Assembly: GCF_048771995.1 (NCBI RefSeq)
Contig: NC_133030.1
Span: forward strand, 42,626,001 to 42,690,000
Origin: Taeniopygia guttata
Lineage: Eukaryota; Chordata; Aves; Passeriformes; Estrildidae
Direction: 5' to 3'
Length of the DNA: 64,000 nucleotides
In this document: piece after piece, positions 26,231-39,821 of the stretch
Numbering within the stretch: the stretch's first letter is position 1
How the letters are laid out: every line of letters begins with the position of its first letter
Position numbers and translations under genes: made by a program
The notes under the pieces: generated by a model
What the model was told of the DNA's origin: nothing
Databases searched by the model: none
What the model saw: the letters and a program-made list of their open reading frames with translations, nothing else

Positions 26231-29200
26231 ACTTCTATCTTTTATTGCATTTATGGGCTTGTGTTTTGTTTCTATTTTTTTTTTTTTTTTTTTATCCAAG
26301 CATTGCTCTGCACGATTCCTTTTATCTGGTCTTAAAATTATGGCAGCACCTTAATACAGTTAAAGGTAATAATTTTTTCAATTTTCACTCTGTCAAAGGA
26401 AGGTCAGTGCGACCCACCAAGGAGAGGAGTTGGTTTAGAACTTTGTAGAAATCAGGCGGTTTCTCTATTTGAGTGTGTTTTTTTCCTCTGGAAATAAGTA
26501 AATGAAAGTTTGAGTGGAACAGTTTTGTTTTGGGAATAGAAACAGTCAGGTTTGCTGGCATTCCAAAAAGGTCAATGTATAACGTAACTCTGCTTAAGGG
26601 CTTACCAAGGACAGGTGCTATTTATCCCATGCTGGTAAAGGCAAACCTGGGAACTTCAGCAGTCCTGTCTTAAAAGAACCAAGTGACAACCTTCCCTGTA
26701 TTAAAAAACCCCAAACCCCTCAGCTGCATATCAAATCTTTTCTTATCAGACACATGCAATGAAATTTTGCTTTTACTGAAGGCATTTAGCATTAAGCAGT
26801 TGATGCTTATTTAATTTTAAAAGTCCCAAAGCAACTGAAGAATCTTCAATGACAAAAGAGGGGTGCAAGTCTTTGCAAAGTTGGCACAGTGATAATCACA
26901 GAAGGAACTTACTCTCTCATCACCAACAAGATGTTTTCTTTAAAGCAGCCAAGATGTAAAATGTTTGAACAATAATATATTTTTGGAGTATTTTTATTAA
27001 CAGAAATTTGAAGATAATGAGAACAATAATTAGTCAGAAATTGTTTTTTATTAATAGCTTTTAGTAGAAATATGAAGAGATGGAGAAAAACAATGACTCT
27101 GAATATTTTTGTTAATAGCTTTTATTATAATATTCTTTGTCAAAATATAAGAGGTTTTTCTTGTTTCATATTCTTGCTTCAGAGGTTTGTGTTACATCTT
27201 TTTATAAAATTTGGGGCTAATATTTATTTCTAAGCATAGGAAAATAACCTTGCTATGTCTAACCCCCAAAACCTTAATATTACAATTTAAATTTTGGTAT
27301 GTCAAATTTTTAGCATAAATTTCTCACTAAATATATATTCTAGAAAACTTTTTACCACCAAAATGTACCATTTTTGAAGGTAACAACAAATAAAATGAAG
27401 CTAAACTTAAAATAGTTTGGAGGAAAAAGTGTCTAATAGAAACAGAATAATAAAACCAGAGCTGCCTTACAGTTAAAACATCAGGTTCTGAGGAATACTT
27501 GATAGATGAATTTCTTGGATTGACTGTAGAAGGATGAAAAATAGGCTTCTTCTTTAGCTCTTTATTTTGGATTTCTTCGATGTACATTTTATAATACTTA
27601 GAACATTTAGCTTAAGTGCTAACAATAAAAAACTACTGACTACATATTAATGCTTCCTAAGTTTTTAACCATCTATATGAATAATCCATAATTCAGCTAG
27701 AATTCTGATATAAGGATGGCTTTTAGGAGAATATGGATAAACCAGGTGAATTAATATGCCCAAATAATGCCCCCAAAGATCATTACAACACATTGCTTGC
27801 TATTAACCTTTTTTCTCACAAATAAAACTGTGATCGCTGTCATCATATGAAGCTTAATTTTGATCATTAAAGCTTTTTGCTTTACTTAAAAATGAACATA
27901 TTTAAATTATTTAAGTTCTTTTCTGTTTGTTTTGCTATGATATTACATTTATTGCTTCTCTGTAATAATGCAAAGTTATTTTGTAATAAAAGGAGCAGAT
28001 TTTTCTGAAAAGCATTAAAGGACTAAAATTGCTGACTCTGTAACTAACAAAGACTCTAACATATAGCTGTTCTGAGGTCCCACTAAGAATTAAAAACCAA
28101 GAGGCATTGCTGGAAAAAAAAAACTGAATTATTTTCTTCCCTACGCAAAACCAATATTAGCATGACTATGCTTGGAAATTACTGCAAACCCCTTGCTCAT
28201 TTACCATACATTTTTACAGAAATCTGAGAAATCAAAGAAGTTTTCCAAGTATAAAGCTATAAAAGATTCGGTCTTAAGAATTTGTTTGGACTATTCTATA
28301 GTTGTGTCCACGTAATTGCTGGACTTAATCCTTCTCTTTCAACCACATGTGAGTATTTTGCCCTGTTACTTGCCATATCTTGTTATTTCTGCTTTGGAGA
28401 AAAAATAATCCAGCACCTACTGTTCTGTGGGATAATGATCAATGCTTTATAGGACTTCTTTTATTTGGAGGGAAGGAGTTGCCTATGGTTAAAGGGAAGA
28501 CCAATGCATTATGTAGCAGAAAATGTTTGTTATTTAGTTTCTGCTTCACTAATGATTCACATTTTGTGCACTAAGTATCTATCAACCTCTGAACTGTCTT
28601 ACTGTATATATGCTATTGCATGACTTTTTTTTCATTCCTTAAAAAACCCAACAAACATATTTTGTTTTATCCCAGTTTATTTGTTTCTTTGACTGCAAAG
28701 TAATGATTGACATGCAGATTCTTTTCCACGCCTCTCCTTTCATTGCTGAGTATGACATCTCTTGGGAATTACAAATGAAACCTATGCCAAATCTGCTGCA
28801 CAGGTGTCTGGAGTACAGCATGCTTAGGTGCCTCACTGTAAATCCCTGAGAATATGAAATAAACACAAGCAGAATAAAAATACTCTTCCTGAAACAATTC
28901 TGTGTTTTGAGAGGCCTTCTGCATAAAGCCCCCAAAGCCAGCAGCCAGTTATTAAAGACTGTGTAGCTTTCTCTCTCTCTTACCTTTTTTATCACTTTAC
29001 CTGTACATCTGTCCATCTATTTCTCATCTATTTTTACATTTCATTATGCTGTGCTTGCTCTCCAGCTCTCTTCTTTTTCTTTCCTGAAGACACATTTCTA
29101 TCTGGCACAGAAAATAAACTCAGATTGCGGGTAGTTATGTTAATCTAATTCAATCCTCTGTGGGCTAGGAGTGAAATTCTAATAGTGGAGCTGTTGAGGG

Positions 29201-29259
29201 CTTTTTTGTTAATGGCTTGGGGATTACATTGAGTTAAAGGCTCATTTCCTAATCAAACA
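26231..29259. other. AT-rich non-coding stretch
   Basis: The most AT-rich 3 kb of the window, with no gene or interspersed repeat recognised. It has a T run at 26275-26293 and degenerate short tandem copies at 26991-27136 (listed separately). The minus-strand frame at 28639-29016 (125 codons) shows no domain. A CT microsatellite of a few units lies near 28971-28982. Confidence 0.65.
26991..27136 (+). repeat. Degenerate tandem repeat, about 2.5 copies of a 52-62 base unit
   Basis: Copy 1 (about 26991-27042) and copy 2 (about 27044-27105) share the order TTTTTATTAA, then an AGAAAT-TGAAGA block, then GAGAA, then AACAAT. Copy 2 has a 6-10 base insert (CTTTTAGTAG). A third partial copy (27106-27136) repeats GTTAATAGCTTTTA. 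The copies are diverged and the region is AT-rich, so chance similarity adds to the apparent match. Confidence 0.5.
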
Positions 29260-29620
29260 GAGAGGGAGAGAGTGACTCCGAATATTTATGAGTCTCCCAG
29301 CGAGAGTTAAACATTGAACTCCAAAAGCAGGATTTCACTGCTGCAAGAAAGAGTTAAAACCCCTCAGGGCTGCTGTGGAGAGGGAAAAAAAAAAAAAAAA
29401 GGAAACCAGTTAAGCCATCAGCATTTTCAACTGCTGTATAACTTCAGTTTGAGAGAAAATAATCATCTCACGAGCTAAAATGGAAACTGTAGCAAGATAT
29501 TTAAAACAAAGTCAAGTGATGCTTCAAAAAGGCTCTTCTTCAGTGAAGCAGGATGCATGCAGTGCATGCAGCCGCCTAACAGAAACTCCAAATAAATACT
29601 CCTCTAAATGAGAAGGATTG
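29260..29620. promoter_or_regulatory. Candidate conserved non-coding element
   Basis: A gene-free, moderately complex block interrupted by a run of 16 A (29385-29400). It holds GACTCCGAATATTTATGAG (29273-29291), two AGAGTTAAA motifs about 48 bases apart (around 29304 and 29351), and a perfect tandem duplication of TGCATGCAG at 29554-29571. CpGs occur in CTCCGAAT, AGCGAGAG, CACGAGC and GCCGCC. This suggests an enhancer but does not prove one. Confidence 0.35.
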
Positions 29621-32600
29621 CAGGGTGGGTCCCCTTTTCATTATTAATGCCTGGAAGACACAATTTAATTTTCTAATGCTCTTTATTTTTGTTTCTACTT
29701 AACTCTTAGGTCACCTTTTCTTTAAGAAAAAAAAAATTAAAAGGAAGTGTGGATGTATCAATATCTAAACTGTCCTACTTCTGTTCTGTAGACTTGTACC
29801 TTTTGAGGCATTTTTTCTGTTCTTCAGTTTATCTGGAGTCTTGCATCAAATAGTCTAGTTGAAGAACTGTATTTACTGTGACAGGAATGATTGACCAAAT
29901 TAATGCCTGATTGCTTTTGTGATGAGTTCATCATACATGCGTGGGCAGCTTGAGCAGACCTTTCTTTTCCTGAAAAATAGCAGGCCTGCCTGCCTGCAGC
30001 AAGCCCAGGACCTCTGTGCTGCTAAGGGCTGGTGTGTTGTGAACTAGCCAACAGTAAGCTTTTCTGCTCCAAGCTGGGACTTAGAAAATTTGTCTGCAGC
30101 AGGTGAACTGCACAAAATCAAGACTGTGCCATGATCCTGCCCCTCTTCTGAAAAGTGGTCCTGGAAAGGAATGGGGATAGAAACCCATTGTTTTCTGACA
30201 CATGGCCAAGTCATATCTCTGTGTTCCTCAGTTTCCCTGTTTGTAAAATGATATGTGACTGCCATCAAAATAACTCCAAGATCTACAAAGAACAATCTCC
30301 TATAAATCCCAAGTGGCTGATTTGCCCATGGGAAAAACTGTGAATCACTGACATAGGTGCATAGTTGAAAATAAGAGGGTTTGTTCTAGAAACAAGAGTT
30401 GCCCATTTCCCCTTTATTTGTTGTTGTTGTTTGGTAGGGGTTTGGGTTTGTTTGGTTGTAGTTTTTTTAATACATTTTGTAGGAGCCACCGGTAAGGTTT
30501 TCTGATTTCGGCATAATGAGCAAATAGAAGGCTAACTTACTTCTCGTGTAGCATTCGGTGTTGTCCTACACACTAGGTCTGAGCTTGGTCTTAGTGACCC
30601 TTGCTGAGATGAAGCTCCAGGTTTTTTACCCAAAAGTGGTAAACTCTGGCTAAAAAAGGAAGTCACTGTTTCATCTGAAGCCATGTATCAGTGGTCATCT
30701 TGTATGCACCAAACGGCATTTTTGCTGACATGTCTATCTGGATGTAGCACCTTGAGGTAAGATTTGGCATCTTGCCCTAGTTTTAAAATTATTTAAAACT
30801 GCGACCTGATGTGAATGCCTGAGGCCCCTTTCTCTTTGTGCTCTGTGCCTGGACCTGCTGAGGAGAGCACCATCAGCTAGAGTGTACTTTATTAAATGCA
30901 TTTGAAATACATATTAATTGTGTTCTTTCCCTCTAATCACTGGAATATACAGCAGATAATTTTGAAACAAAAGCTTTCTGTGGCTGAGCTGAAAACTGTA
31001 TAACTTTTTTTTCCTTCCTTCTCTTTCTCATTGCAGTTTCCTTTCTTTTTGCCTCAACGTTTTCCTCTCCCATCCTTTCCTCCTATTCTGCTGTGGCCAG
31101 TTTATACTTAGATTTTCCCTGCTGACCTTTCAGGCAAAATACACTTTCTTCTCCTCTTTTTATCCTTTCCAATGTTATACTGAATCTTATGAATGACTTG
31201 CTTCTGTCTACCCTGAAGGTGGCTGCATTTCAGTGAAGCTTTGCCTGGTATATATACATTTTATGAAGAACTGGGAAACTGAAAAGTGTTCTTCAACTTT
31301 CCCAAGAAAGCTACAGTTTTCTTGCATGTTACAACTAATTTAAAAATATAATAGTATAGGAATTTCAAGAAAGGAAATACTGCTGGCCTAAAACTTTAAA
31401 AAACATAGTTTAGTTAACATTATGTCTTCAAAATAACAAAAAGTTTAAAAGTCTCAGCACTCTTAAATCTCTAGAAAAAAGTGCTGCACATTTAGGGAAA
31501 ATTATTTTTTTTGGCGGGATGAATCTTGCAGCTAAATCTTGCTGTTTGGATACTGGAGAACATATACCCAGCATATATGAGAAGGAAGCATAAGTGGCTA
31601 TTTTTATTCATTAAGGAGTAGCTGCCCTTTCCTTTCCCTCAACCATGTGAGATGCGAATGATCCTGCTCACAAGAGTTTCACACTGCTCTCAGAATGGAT
31701 TCTCTTTTTCTTCATAATTGTGTTTGCTGGATCAGCAGGAAATGTACTCCACAAGTTCTTCCCCCAATCTTCTGTGATCACCTCTTTATAGTAGGCCTGA
31801 ACAAATGACTGGTAGCCGTGTACAAGAACAGACTTTTAATCACATCCCACTAAAGCTCACAGGACCTAGAGGTAACTTTCTGGGTGAGGTTATGTCTGCC
31901 ACCAGGCTTGCCTTTCTTTTTGTTTGCTTTTTCATTCATCCTTAGACAATTTTTTTTCCCCCTACAGGCTTCTTGGACTTTTAAAAATTGCAGTTATTGT
32001 CACTGGCAGATTTTTCTACTTCTTCCCTTTAAAAAAGAAATTCTTTCCTGTTGCATCATGTCCCCATGGCCTGGTACAGGGGGTTCCAACCTTTTCCTGT
32101 TGGGGATGTGAACTCAAGTAGGTTGGTGAAGAGCTCATGTGAATAGGATTTTCTCAGTGATACTTTTTTTGATCTACAGTCTGTAGCACTTAGAGTGTGG
32201 TAACACTCAAGTTATAAATATTGGTGAATGCTATCTTTGCGTGGGAGAGGGAGACAAGGATTTTCTGAGTGCAACATTGGCTAGGAAGAGATTACTCGCA
32301 TCAGCATCCTCACTAATGCCCAGAAAGATATCCGAGGAGCCTATCTCAAGTCCCACTGTTTTTTAGGTGGAAACCACTGTGTACAGCTTTAAGCATGTTC
32401 ATGCCAATCTTTAGAACAAGCTGTTTGTACCACTGCTGTTCTTCCATTCTAGCTCTAACAGGCTCCCTGTTCAGTTCAAGGTGAGCCTCTTCACTGATGA
32501 GATGTCTTCTGCCCATCTCTTAACTGGGTTCCTGCTTCCCCGTTCTCGAGTCTCTGTGGAGTTGCATGATCCCAGCAAACTGTTTTGTGTTACTTCAGGC

Positions 32601-33533
32601 TCTGAGTATGGTCCTGTTTTGCCCTCTATAATCTCTATTCTCTTTTTCACATTGCAGATAATCACCTGATTCTTCCATTCTTCCTGAGCTTTCTTCCCAT
32701 CCTTCTGACTATCTTTTTGCTACATAGTGCAAAAGTGAGGATTGAACCTCATTTTTGTGTGTTTCTAAATAGGCTCTCTTCTTGTGAATCTCTGTAATGA
32801 CTGTTCATGCCATCTACTGCCTATGCAGCCCTTTCTGTGAGTGTCAGCTTGGGCTCTGGTTCTGCCTTATACTCTCTGCACAGAGTAGTCAGGGATAGAG
32901 AGCTACAGTTTGTTTGGGCTCTCTGTCCTGTACAAAGAAATCAGATGTGAGGATGCCTCCATGTTCTCCAAGTATTTATAGACATGTTACTACTGTGCTG
33001 AAGTGATGGGCTACCTCTTGGTAATACCATGTTGACCTGGATACAGCAGTTCTAGCTTTGTAATCTCTTCTGGCACATGGGTTTGGGAGATGTGTGTTTG
33101 AGGAGGATAGAATTAATGGGGCTGCTGCTATGTTTGTGAAGAGTTAAATGACGGGGGATGAGAGTCACAGCTTCTCCTGGGGAATAAGGACTAGCCAGAA
33201 GAATTGATTGTCTTGGCTTATTGATCCTTCAGGAAACAGCACTGAAGTGATAATGCTGTTCCTGCCGCTTTGAGGCACTTTGTACCAGCAACAACCTCTG
33301 TTTACCTAGGATAGTGCAAAGGAAAAGCTGCACTGTTGCTAACTCATTCCAGAAAAAAACCATGCCAGCCATGTTGAGTTTGCCACTTGTCTGTCTGCTC
33401 CCAGGGAGAGGTGACTGAGCAGAGGTAGCTCAGAACGTGTTTGTATTTTATAGTGCTTAATGGAGATTGACTGCAAATGGTAGCTTGTGAATTGCAATAC
33501 TGAGTCTTTGCTGGCTGTGTCTTGGTCTGAAGC
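29621..33533. other. Non-coding stretch, no recognised feature
   Basis: No gene recognised. A GT-rich stretch at 30415-30480 precedes a short CpG-bearing segment (30488-30572: CACCGGTAAGG, TTTCGGCATAATGAG, CTCGTG, TTCGGTG) that may be constrained but is too short to call. Pyrimidine-rich sequence spans about 31008-31080. Open frames are all under 85 codons. Confidence 0.6.
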
Positions 33534-33593
33534 ATTGGTTGGACCAGATGGTCTTTAAGGTCCTTTCCAACCCAAACTGTTCTGTGATTCTAC
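33534..33593 (+). mobile_element. CR1 3' end fragment
   Basis: About 60 bases of CR1 3' terminus in plus orientation: TTGGACCAGATGGTCTTTAA, then the TTCCAACCC block, then CTGTGATTCTAC. Only the tail of the element is present, as is usual for severely 5'-truncated CR1 insertions. The upstream border is unclear. Confidence 0.88.
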
Positions 33594-36414
33594 AAAGTCT
33601 CAGGCTGTCATGTCACAGGATATCCATCTCCTCCATCCCTTTCCTTCCCTTCACCTTTCTGGACAATTGGCAGTCACCACTCAGTTGGTCTTTCTTGTAA
33701 GTTGAACCAGGGTGGTCCAAGTGCTTTTTACCTTGTGATCCCAATGCCATGTCCTGGCCAGGAGCCTGCCCACTTGTGTGGGCTGATGGGAAGTGGATGA
33801 TGAAACATCCCACCTCCTTTGCACGGAAGCACCAAACGTGCCCTGAGAAGTCAGGTATTTCCTTCTGACCTCAGGGTGGCAGAAGGAGAAACACCCACCT
33901 GCTGCAGGGGCTGCTGGAGGAGCAGTGCTTTCTGCCACTCAGCTACACCACCCCTGTGGGTGCACAAAACTTGTTCAAGGAGCACAGCACTGCAGAATGT
34001 CAGCTCTGAGCATCTGTTGGGTGCTTCTACAACCACGGGCCTTTGAGAAGTGGAGGCCCTGACTGTGACCTCTCAGTTGTCCAGTAGCACAGTGGGCTGG
34101 GGAAGCACTTGCACTGTTATCCCCGAGGCATCAGCTGCAAGCAGCAGATGAACTGGGCTTGACTCACACATTAAGCTGGACCACTGCTGGTAACTACAAG
34201 TTTTGGACTCTCACCTGTAGAAATAAATGAGCAGATTGCTCATGATGCTCCTATATACTTTTGTCTCTGCTTTGCACTTCAACAGACTTTGCACTATCAG
34301 GCAGGTCTCTGCAGCTTCCCATAGCAAGGTCAGAAGGTCAAGAAATCTTGAGACCACTTGGAGCGTCTTGCAAAATCTTGCACAGAGCTAGGAGGGCCAA
34401 AAGGCTACTGTGAAATGCTTCTTTGTTGAGTCAGGCCAGCTTATATATAGAGATATGCAAATAAAATACAGAGCCATTTAATTACCCTGCATATAATTTC
34501 TATACTTCATTCTCTTTGATGTTGCCAGAAACTTTATTGCAGCACTTGATGTTTGACTTTACATCTCAACCATGTGAATCAAGATGATGAGAAAAATTGC
34601 AGGTTTTTTTTTAAAGAAAAAAAGTGACTATACAACAAGATTTTAGGGAACAACTAAAAAGTAATGCCAGCTATATTCTTAAAAAAAAAGAAGAGATGAT
34701 ATTAATAACCACCAATGCACAATAGAATATATAATTATGTTTCTTTTGGGACTTGATCAGTAGCTGAACATTCAAGGCTCAAAATAATGAATTTAATATA
34801 GTATGCAACATCATATGTTATGTAATGTAAAATTATTATCAACTACTTAATAAATAGAGCTCATGCTGTGACTGTTCTACTTCTTCTTAACTAGCTCTCA
34901 GACTTTAGTGATGAGTTTTACTGGCAGCTTTGGATGTTGCTTCTGTTTTGTTCTTGTTGTTTGTATCATGACACATTCCCTACAGCTGGGACTGCTGCAT
35001 TTAGCCATGAGACAGCTTCTGTCTTAAAGAGCCTCCAATTTGGTTCAAGAGACTACTAGGGGTAGAGTCAGTCATGAATTCTGTGGCTAAAGGAAAGATT
35101 AGGGCAACTGAGACAGAAATTTGAGGTAATATATTGCTGAAAGTGTGGCTTCTTGGGAGTACAGGTGACTTTGCTTGATATGGACTTAAGAAAAAGATAC
35201 CAAAAAGAGCATAGACCTATATTTTCCTGTGTAACACTTGTCTAATTCTTTGCTTTGCAAAATTAGCATCTCCACTTTCTTAGCTGAGAAGAGAGCTCTG
35301 CTACATGCTCTCAGTATCTTTACATACATGTGTCTTTTCCTTACTTTTTTCAATGAGGTAGTCATCTTTCTCTTTATAAAGAAGTGCTTTAAATAAAACA
35401 AATGAAATACCATATCACATAAAATTCAGTCTTGGGTTTTTTTCTGTCATTCAGTGACAAAGTTATGGATAGATTCAAAAAGATATCTCCATAAAGGCAT
35501 ATACTGGACATATGGACTCACGAGTGGCAAGTACATGTTATGGTCTCGAGAGAACTGTCTAAGCCACAGGCTGCCAACATACTGATTATGAGGTCTGCAA
35601 AGGTCCATCAAGGTTAAGAATGGGGAAAAACTCTCCTTTCTTATAGTCTTTCTCTGAGCACATGTTAGTGCTTGATATCAGAGGTAGAATATGGGACAAA
35701 GTGACATCTTAACTTGACCTGGTATAGCTCTGCTAATAATTTTTACTGCATCTGAATTCAGTGTTGTCACTTTTTGCAGTTAGTTGTTTACATGATACTC
35801 TGTTACAGATATGTAGAATCTATATCTTGCACTCAGTGGTTATATGGTGGAGCATGCTTCTTGTACAACACCTATCCTGTGAGCCCAGAGTACTAAAGAT
35901 GTTCCCTCTTATTTGCTGGAAACTGTGGTTTGGTGTTTTGGCTTTTTTTTTTTTTTTTTTTCAGGATTTCTTGGGCCTTTACCAATCCTGCCATCTGTAA
36001 ATTTATAATTGTAAACCTGTGTAAGCTTGGAAGCTCATGTAGTCTCATGTAATTTTGCTGCTGTATGTCTTCAGTAAGACATAAAATGACTTCAGGCTTC
36101 TGAGCACATTTACTTTCACGGGCCAGAATTCACCTCTGCAGTGAGAGGACACCTGGGCATTACTTTTTGGGAGCTAGAAGAGGCCAGCCAAGGGGCAGCA
36201 GTGCTTCCTACCCTGCTTCACATGTAGATTGTAATCTTTTGCACATTTCAATATATTGCACTGGTAGGTACTGACATGCATGGGAATCAACTCAAAATCT
36301 TTTATACTGAAGTCTTGACAAGCCCTCAGACCTGTAAAACTTATGACAGGCCTGAAGTGTTCGGGAACCATGTTAGGTTTAGCTCTCCAACTCACCCGGA
36401 AATATTCCAAATTT

Positions 36415-36416
<2 letters not shown>

Positions 36417-36456
<40 letters not shown>
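36417..36456 (+). repeat. Poly-T tract, 40 uninterrupted T
   Basis: The longest homopolymer in the window. Read from the minus strand it would be an A tail, but the sequence preceding that tail has no AATAAA-type signal and no recognised gene similarity, so a processed retrocopy is not supported. The exact length is unreliable in any sequencing method. Confidence 0.95.
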
Positions 36457-36457
<1 letters not shown>

Positions 36458-39400
36458 AGCCCATGAATAATGTGGGGCAATTATGTGACTATGAAGAATG
36501 ATTTGATATTGTACAAACATCTTTTTGTATCATTTTCTATTTAAAAGCAGAGCTAAGGAATTTTTGCTGCTGGTTTCCCATTCATCTGGGAAATGCTGCA
36601 ACTTTAGTAAAGTCACATTTCTGTGGAGAGGACTTGAGCTCCTAATTTGACTGTAGGAGTTTATTTCTGGAATGCAGCAGTGTTTCACCAACGGAGCAGC
36701 TGTCCTGGAAACACTTACCACATGGGGTCATTTTCCTCTCTGTGTGTAATCAACAAAGCCACCCCAGTTAATCTGAATCTTTTTAAGTCTCCTAAACTAG
36801 ACCATAGGGAGTGCACAGAGATCTATAGGACTCTGACCTCCTTCACTTCCTTCTCCTATCATTAGGGAAGAAAAAATAATCCAATACTTAAATGTCCCCT
36901 AAAGGGGAAGCCTAAAACCTCTTCTCAGCATGGAAAACTATTTCTTAACAGTAACATATCACTGATTTGGTGGGGAGGTGTTGGTCCTCTGTTTTCTGCG
37001 TGTGTTTTGTGATAGTAGCTACAAATCTCCTAAATTTACCAAATATTCCAGGTTGTGAGATCACAACAGTCAGAGGTGGAAAAGCTTCTTGGGTTATTAC
37101 ATTCTTTTTATTATCTTTGATTTGCTTTGCTTGCACAGCTTTCTTCCACTTCTGTTCACTTCTGGGATGACAGCTGTGCAGGTAAATTCCTTCTACTACA
37201 AGAGAAATTTTCATAGTTATACAGTTGAAACAATTTTCTAATTTTTTCTTTTCCCTAGTTCCCTCTCATGATGCCCAGTTCCTTCCTCACTGTTTACACT
37301 CTTGGATACTTTTTGGATTTAAGTCCTGTCTCTAAATGCTCTTTGCCTCCAGTAGACTGGGTCATTTTTGGCCCCCTGCTACAACCTTGCATCAGTTTCT
37401 AGAACTGCTGTATAATCTTTATTGTGGTTCTATTAAGAATGTTTTACTCTTTGAGTTTAGTGACTCCTTTCTCTGTTTTCAACCTGTCTTCAAGGCCAGT
37501 CAAAGGTAGCAGTTCTTTGTGTGTAGGAGGACATTCTGACTCAAGCCTGGACAAGGACCTTTTCAAGAGGCTACCACCTGGCAAGTCCTGCACCTGTGGT
37601 CTGGGCCAGCCTTGCTGCAGCCCTCATGGGTGCATCACTGGGGCTCTATAAGGGAGGTCTGCATCTGCAGGATTCAGGGCTTGCTTCTTCATTCAGGTGT
37701 TTGAAACAGTCAACACAAATTACTTTGATGGTTGCTGTCTCCTCTTTCTCCAAGCTGTGCTAGTGTAGCTTTTCAGATTATTAAGTATGACTTGGGCTTC
37801 CAAAAGATGAACAGTATCATCAAGGACTTTTGCTCCTACAGTGAGTTGTTTCAGGAAGTAATTTCAAAAGACACCTCACTGAATTCAGCCAGAGTATTTC
37901 ATAGTTTCATGTCAGAGTAGAGAAAGCTCTACAAAATATTCAATAAATGTAAAATATCTTTTTCTAAGTCCTTTGCCTTTCCTGATGAGGTGAACATAAT
38001 TTGTCTGAGGTTATCCTTATGAAAAGATAGAATCCAGAAGGATAAGAAGGCTGGCGTGATCCCTTTAAAGAAAAGGCAGCATAGCTTTTCCTTACTGAGA
38101 GCCAAGGGGCAGTAAGTTGTAGTAGGAAAGCAAGGCTGATTTTTGAGAGATGTTGCAGAGGGAACAGGTGATCAGTTTTTGAACACAGCCCGCAATGGCA
38201 CAAATCAGAGTGAGCTGGAGAGCAACAGTGTGTGCCTTTGAGATGTAGGCAATAAAGGCAATAGGCAATAAAGTAATAAATGAACATGTAATGGAGAAGA
38301 ACAGAACAGTGTTTTCCCCAATTCTATGAGGGAGTCTGAATGAAATGATGGATTTGTTTTATCTGTTAAAACTAGAGCCATGTTGAGTTAGCCAGAATAT
38401 GTGAGAAACTGGAAGAACAATTTTTCCTCTCTTGTGAGCTTGTGTTACAGCAGAGTTCTCAGCTTGACTTCAGTGCACCCACACTGAAAATTAGTGCTGT
38501 AGGTGTATAAGCAAACCTTGATAAAAGGCAAACATATTGGGCTTGACTGATTGACAAGCAGATCTCTTCACCCTTTTGTAACCATGATGTGATGAATTTA
38601 TAGTATTTGTTCACATTGGAAACTTGCTTTCTGAAGCTTGAACTAAATTTCAAAACAGTAAAGGAGATTTAAAAAAAAAATTAAATCTCATTTTCTTCAC
38701 CTCAAACAAACCCAAAGATTATTGAATTCAAAACATGGACAAATTTAACTGACCACTTTTCCTGTTTAAGATTTGTGCACTGCACAGCATTTGCCTTTAG
38801 CCTTCACACATTCTTTGTATATACTTTATACTTTCTAGTAGATAAAGCATATGTCCTCTGGCAAAAATGTGTAATTTTTCATAGCAGGATTACTGTAATG
38901 TATAAGAAATTGCCTTATGAAAGCCATGTATGACTTGTCTCAATTGCAGCTTATTGGGAACAAACAAGTACTGGACAAACAGCTCACTTAGTGAACAGCT
39001 TTGGCAAAGCAGATGCTGTCTTGGAACGCTTGTCTTGGTTTTTACAACTCTTAGAGAACCATGAGAACGCTCAACAGATTTTAAGGCAGATCCATGCCAC
39101 ACATGCTTTAGGCCTAACTGCATTAAAATCTAACACCTAACAACTCCTGCACTTGTCTGGGCAGTTTCTCAACATCAACGTGTTCTAGAGAGACTTACAG
39201 CCTTGATTTAGAGACATTGTGATAGAATAACCAGCATGCCTCATGACAAGTGGTCCCAATGGCTGGTTCTGGCTGTTTAAAAATGTCTTTACAGCTAAGT
39301 GAAATTTGTCTAGTTTCAGATACCAAGAATAATCTTGTCTTACATTCTTTTAAAGCCAGATTAAAGAACTTTTCACAATTAATTTTCCCCCCACTTACAA

Positions 39401-39797
39401 TTAGATCAGGTCAACCCTTAACCTATTCTTGGAATTAAATTTATTATGCTTCTCAGATCTGTCATTGGATAGGTTTTGTTTCAAGCAGGTATTAGTTTGA
39501 CAGCACCATGCTTTTCAGTTCAGTAACTTATGTCTTTCAATCTCATTCTGTCTCAACCATGTCATCATTTATCTACACAAATGGGGACATTTTCCAAGAA
39601 AAATACCCCATACATGAATGCTTTTAAGAAACCCTTTGACATTGCTAATGGTTTCACAACTTTCCCAACTGCTGCATGTCATATGCCACGTACAGGTATT
39701 TGTGTTCAGCTGGACTGCCAGTATTTCTGCATGTGCTCCATTTGAATTAAGCTAACCTTCTGGAATGTTTAACCCGGACCAGCTCCTCAATCTGAGC

Positions 39798-39821
39798 TGT
39801 ACAAACATGTGTGTTTGTACA
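39798..39821. repeat. Inverted repeat, 10-base arms, 4-base loop
   Basis: TGTACAAACA and TGTTTGTACA around a TGTG loop form a perfect hairpin or palindromic protein site. Each arm contains a TGTTTGT forkhead-like core. Confidence 0.9.

Noticed and set aside
30488..30572. Short CpG-bearing segment with GGTAAGG donor-like sequence
   Set aside because: Too short, no matching acceptor or open frame; noted inside the surrounding stretch only.
36417..36560. Poly-T tract as the tail of a minus-strand processed retrocopy
   Set aside because: No AATAAA-type signal before the presumed tail, no target-site duplication found and no recognisable gene sequence next to it.
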